Assembly (NCBI GenBank): GCA_020853835.1
Contig: JADYYC010000466.1
Location: forward strand, 1-6,532
DNA length: 6,532 nucleotides
Direction: 5' to 3'
From: Anaerolineales bacterium
GTDB taxonomy: Bacteria; Chloroflexota; Anaerolineae; Anaerolineales; UBA4823
A program made the position numbers and the translations under genes. Under the pieces are notes generated by a model that ran no database searches, was not told the DNA's origin, and saw nothing but the letters and a program-made list of their open reading frames with translations. The first letter of the stretch is position 1; every line of letters begins with the position of its first letter. Below are positions 6,045-6,532 of this stretch, one piece after another.

Positions 6045-6532
6045 GGCAGTTTTTCATAAAGATCACGAATGGCTGGCGGGCATCCGGGGATGTGAATATA
6101 ACCGCCATCTTTTGCCGCCTGCCGGGTGCAGGCGCCAATGCAGATCACCGTGGGATATTCTTTACGCCACTGGGGGTTCTTGCCGATGATGATTTCAGCC
6201 CCACGCACGGCATGAAACAGCAGTTTGACCGTCAGTTTAAAATATTGTGGTTTCAGAAAATTATGCTGAACATCCCGGAACAGATAACGGCACATCGTGC
6301 AGGCCTGGGGGTTGGACCACAACCGCAGCCGCCCGATGCGCTTGAACTCGCTGACCGCAGGGGGCGAGGCCCTCAGGCGTATCCCTGCCCCCTCACCCTG
6401 AACTGTGTACCCTGGCGCAAACACCCCCGCGCTGCGTGAAAGGCGGACGTGTTCTGGCTCGTCGATCCCCAACAAACGGCAGGCCGTGGCATCAATTTCT
6501 CCGCAGTTATGACCAGAGATCAACACATGCGG
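6041..6532 (-). CDS. DUF362-type protein with cysteine-rich C-terminal region, N-terminus outside the window
   Basis: The frame is open to the right edge, so the 5' end is missing and 163 residues are visible. A GTG at 6524-6526 could be read as a start, but the conserved stretch begins before it (PHVLISGHNCGEIDATACRLLGI), so the protein almost certainly continues upstream. That stretch resembles the DUF362 segment of the type NPVAVDATAARLLG followed by a short helix and a strand. The remaining part carries cysteines, numbered from the GTG: C76 and C79 (ACTMC), C129 and C133 (ICIGAC), and C149 in IPGCPPAIRDL. GAC and PGCPP also occur in the NuoB/Ni-Fe hydrogenase small-subunit family, where they hold a [4Fe-4S] cluster, so a cluster here is plausible. 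DUF362 proteins often carry ferredoxin-like domains, and the biochemical role of most is unknown. The gene is first of three coupled genes in view. The family call is moderately sure; the Fe-S function is inference. Confidence 0.6.
   Translation of the reverse strand, partial: PHVLISGHNCGEIDATACRLLGIDEPEHVRLSRSAGVFAPGYTVQGEGAGIRLRASPPAVSEFKRIGRLRLWSNPQACTMCRYLFRDVQHNFLKPQYFKLTVKLLFHAVRGAEIIIGKNPQWRKEYPTVICIGACTRQAAKDGGYIHIPGCPPAIRDLYEKLP

Noticed and set aside
6524..6526. GTG as the true start of the DUF362-type gene.
   Set aside because: The frame is open to the window edge and the conserved segment resembling DUF362 begins at or before this codon, so the gene most likely starts outside the window.

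Overview
This 6.5 kb window is moderately GC-rich bacterial chromosomal DNA. It is densely packed, and all genes lie on the minus strand except a fragment at the left edge. I see no mobile element, tRNA, rRNA or CRISPR array. The gene mix is a NarX-type sensor kinase with a GAF domain and a LuxR-type regulator, a SIMPL-domain lipoprotein, and a FemAB-like/polysaccharide deacetylase pair with a DUF362 protein. It would fit an environmental bacterium such as an Anaerolineae-like Chloroflexota. That assignment is inference from gene content only and is weak.

Layout from left to right. (a) 1-216, plus strand: the last 71 codons of a ROK-family sugar kinase/regulator, converging on the next gene with a 5-bp gap. 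(b) 222-2806, minus strand: a two-gene two-component system. A 644-aa membrane histidine kinase (PilJ/NarX-like sensor, HAMP, GAF, HisKA_3, HATPase) is followed, with a 19-bp overlap, by a 222-aa NarL/LuxR-type response regulator. (c) 2807-2995: a 189-bp intergenic region with a perfect TATAAT box for the kinase operon, no recognisable -35, and several symmetric repeats that look like operator sites. (d) 2996-3736, minus: a SIMPL (DUF541) lipoprotein with a strong ribosome binding site. (e) 3814-6532, minus: three genes joined by two ATGA stop/start overlaps. In transcription order they are a DUF362-type protein with a cysteine-rich C-terminal part (its start is outside the window), a FemAB/CelD-type acyltransferase-fold protein, and a variant polysaccharide deacetylase.

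Reading them together: the DUF362-FemAB-deacetylase operon is most likely a cell-surface or exopolysaccharide modification unit, and the SIMPL lipoprotein is also an envelope protein. The two-component pair probably senses a small extracytoplasmic ligand through its periplasmic helical domain and controls its own operon, and perhaps others. No direct regulatory link between the two-component system and the surface genes is visible. The least ordinary features are the Fe-S-like cysteine pattern of the DUF362 protein, the tight coupling of that gene to the FemAB/deacetylase pair, and the repeat-rich kinase promoter.
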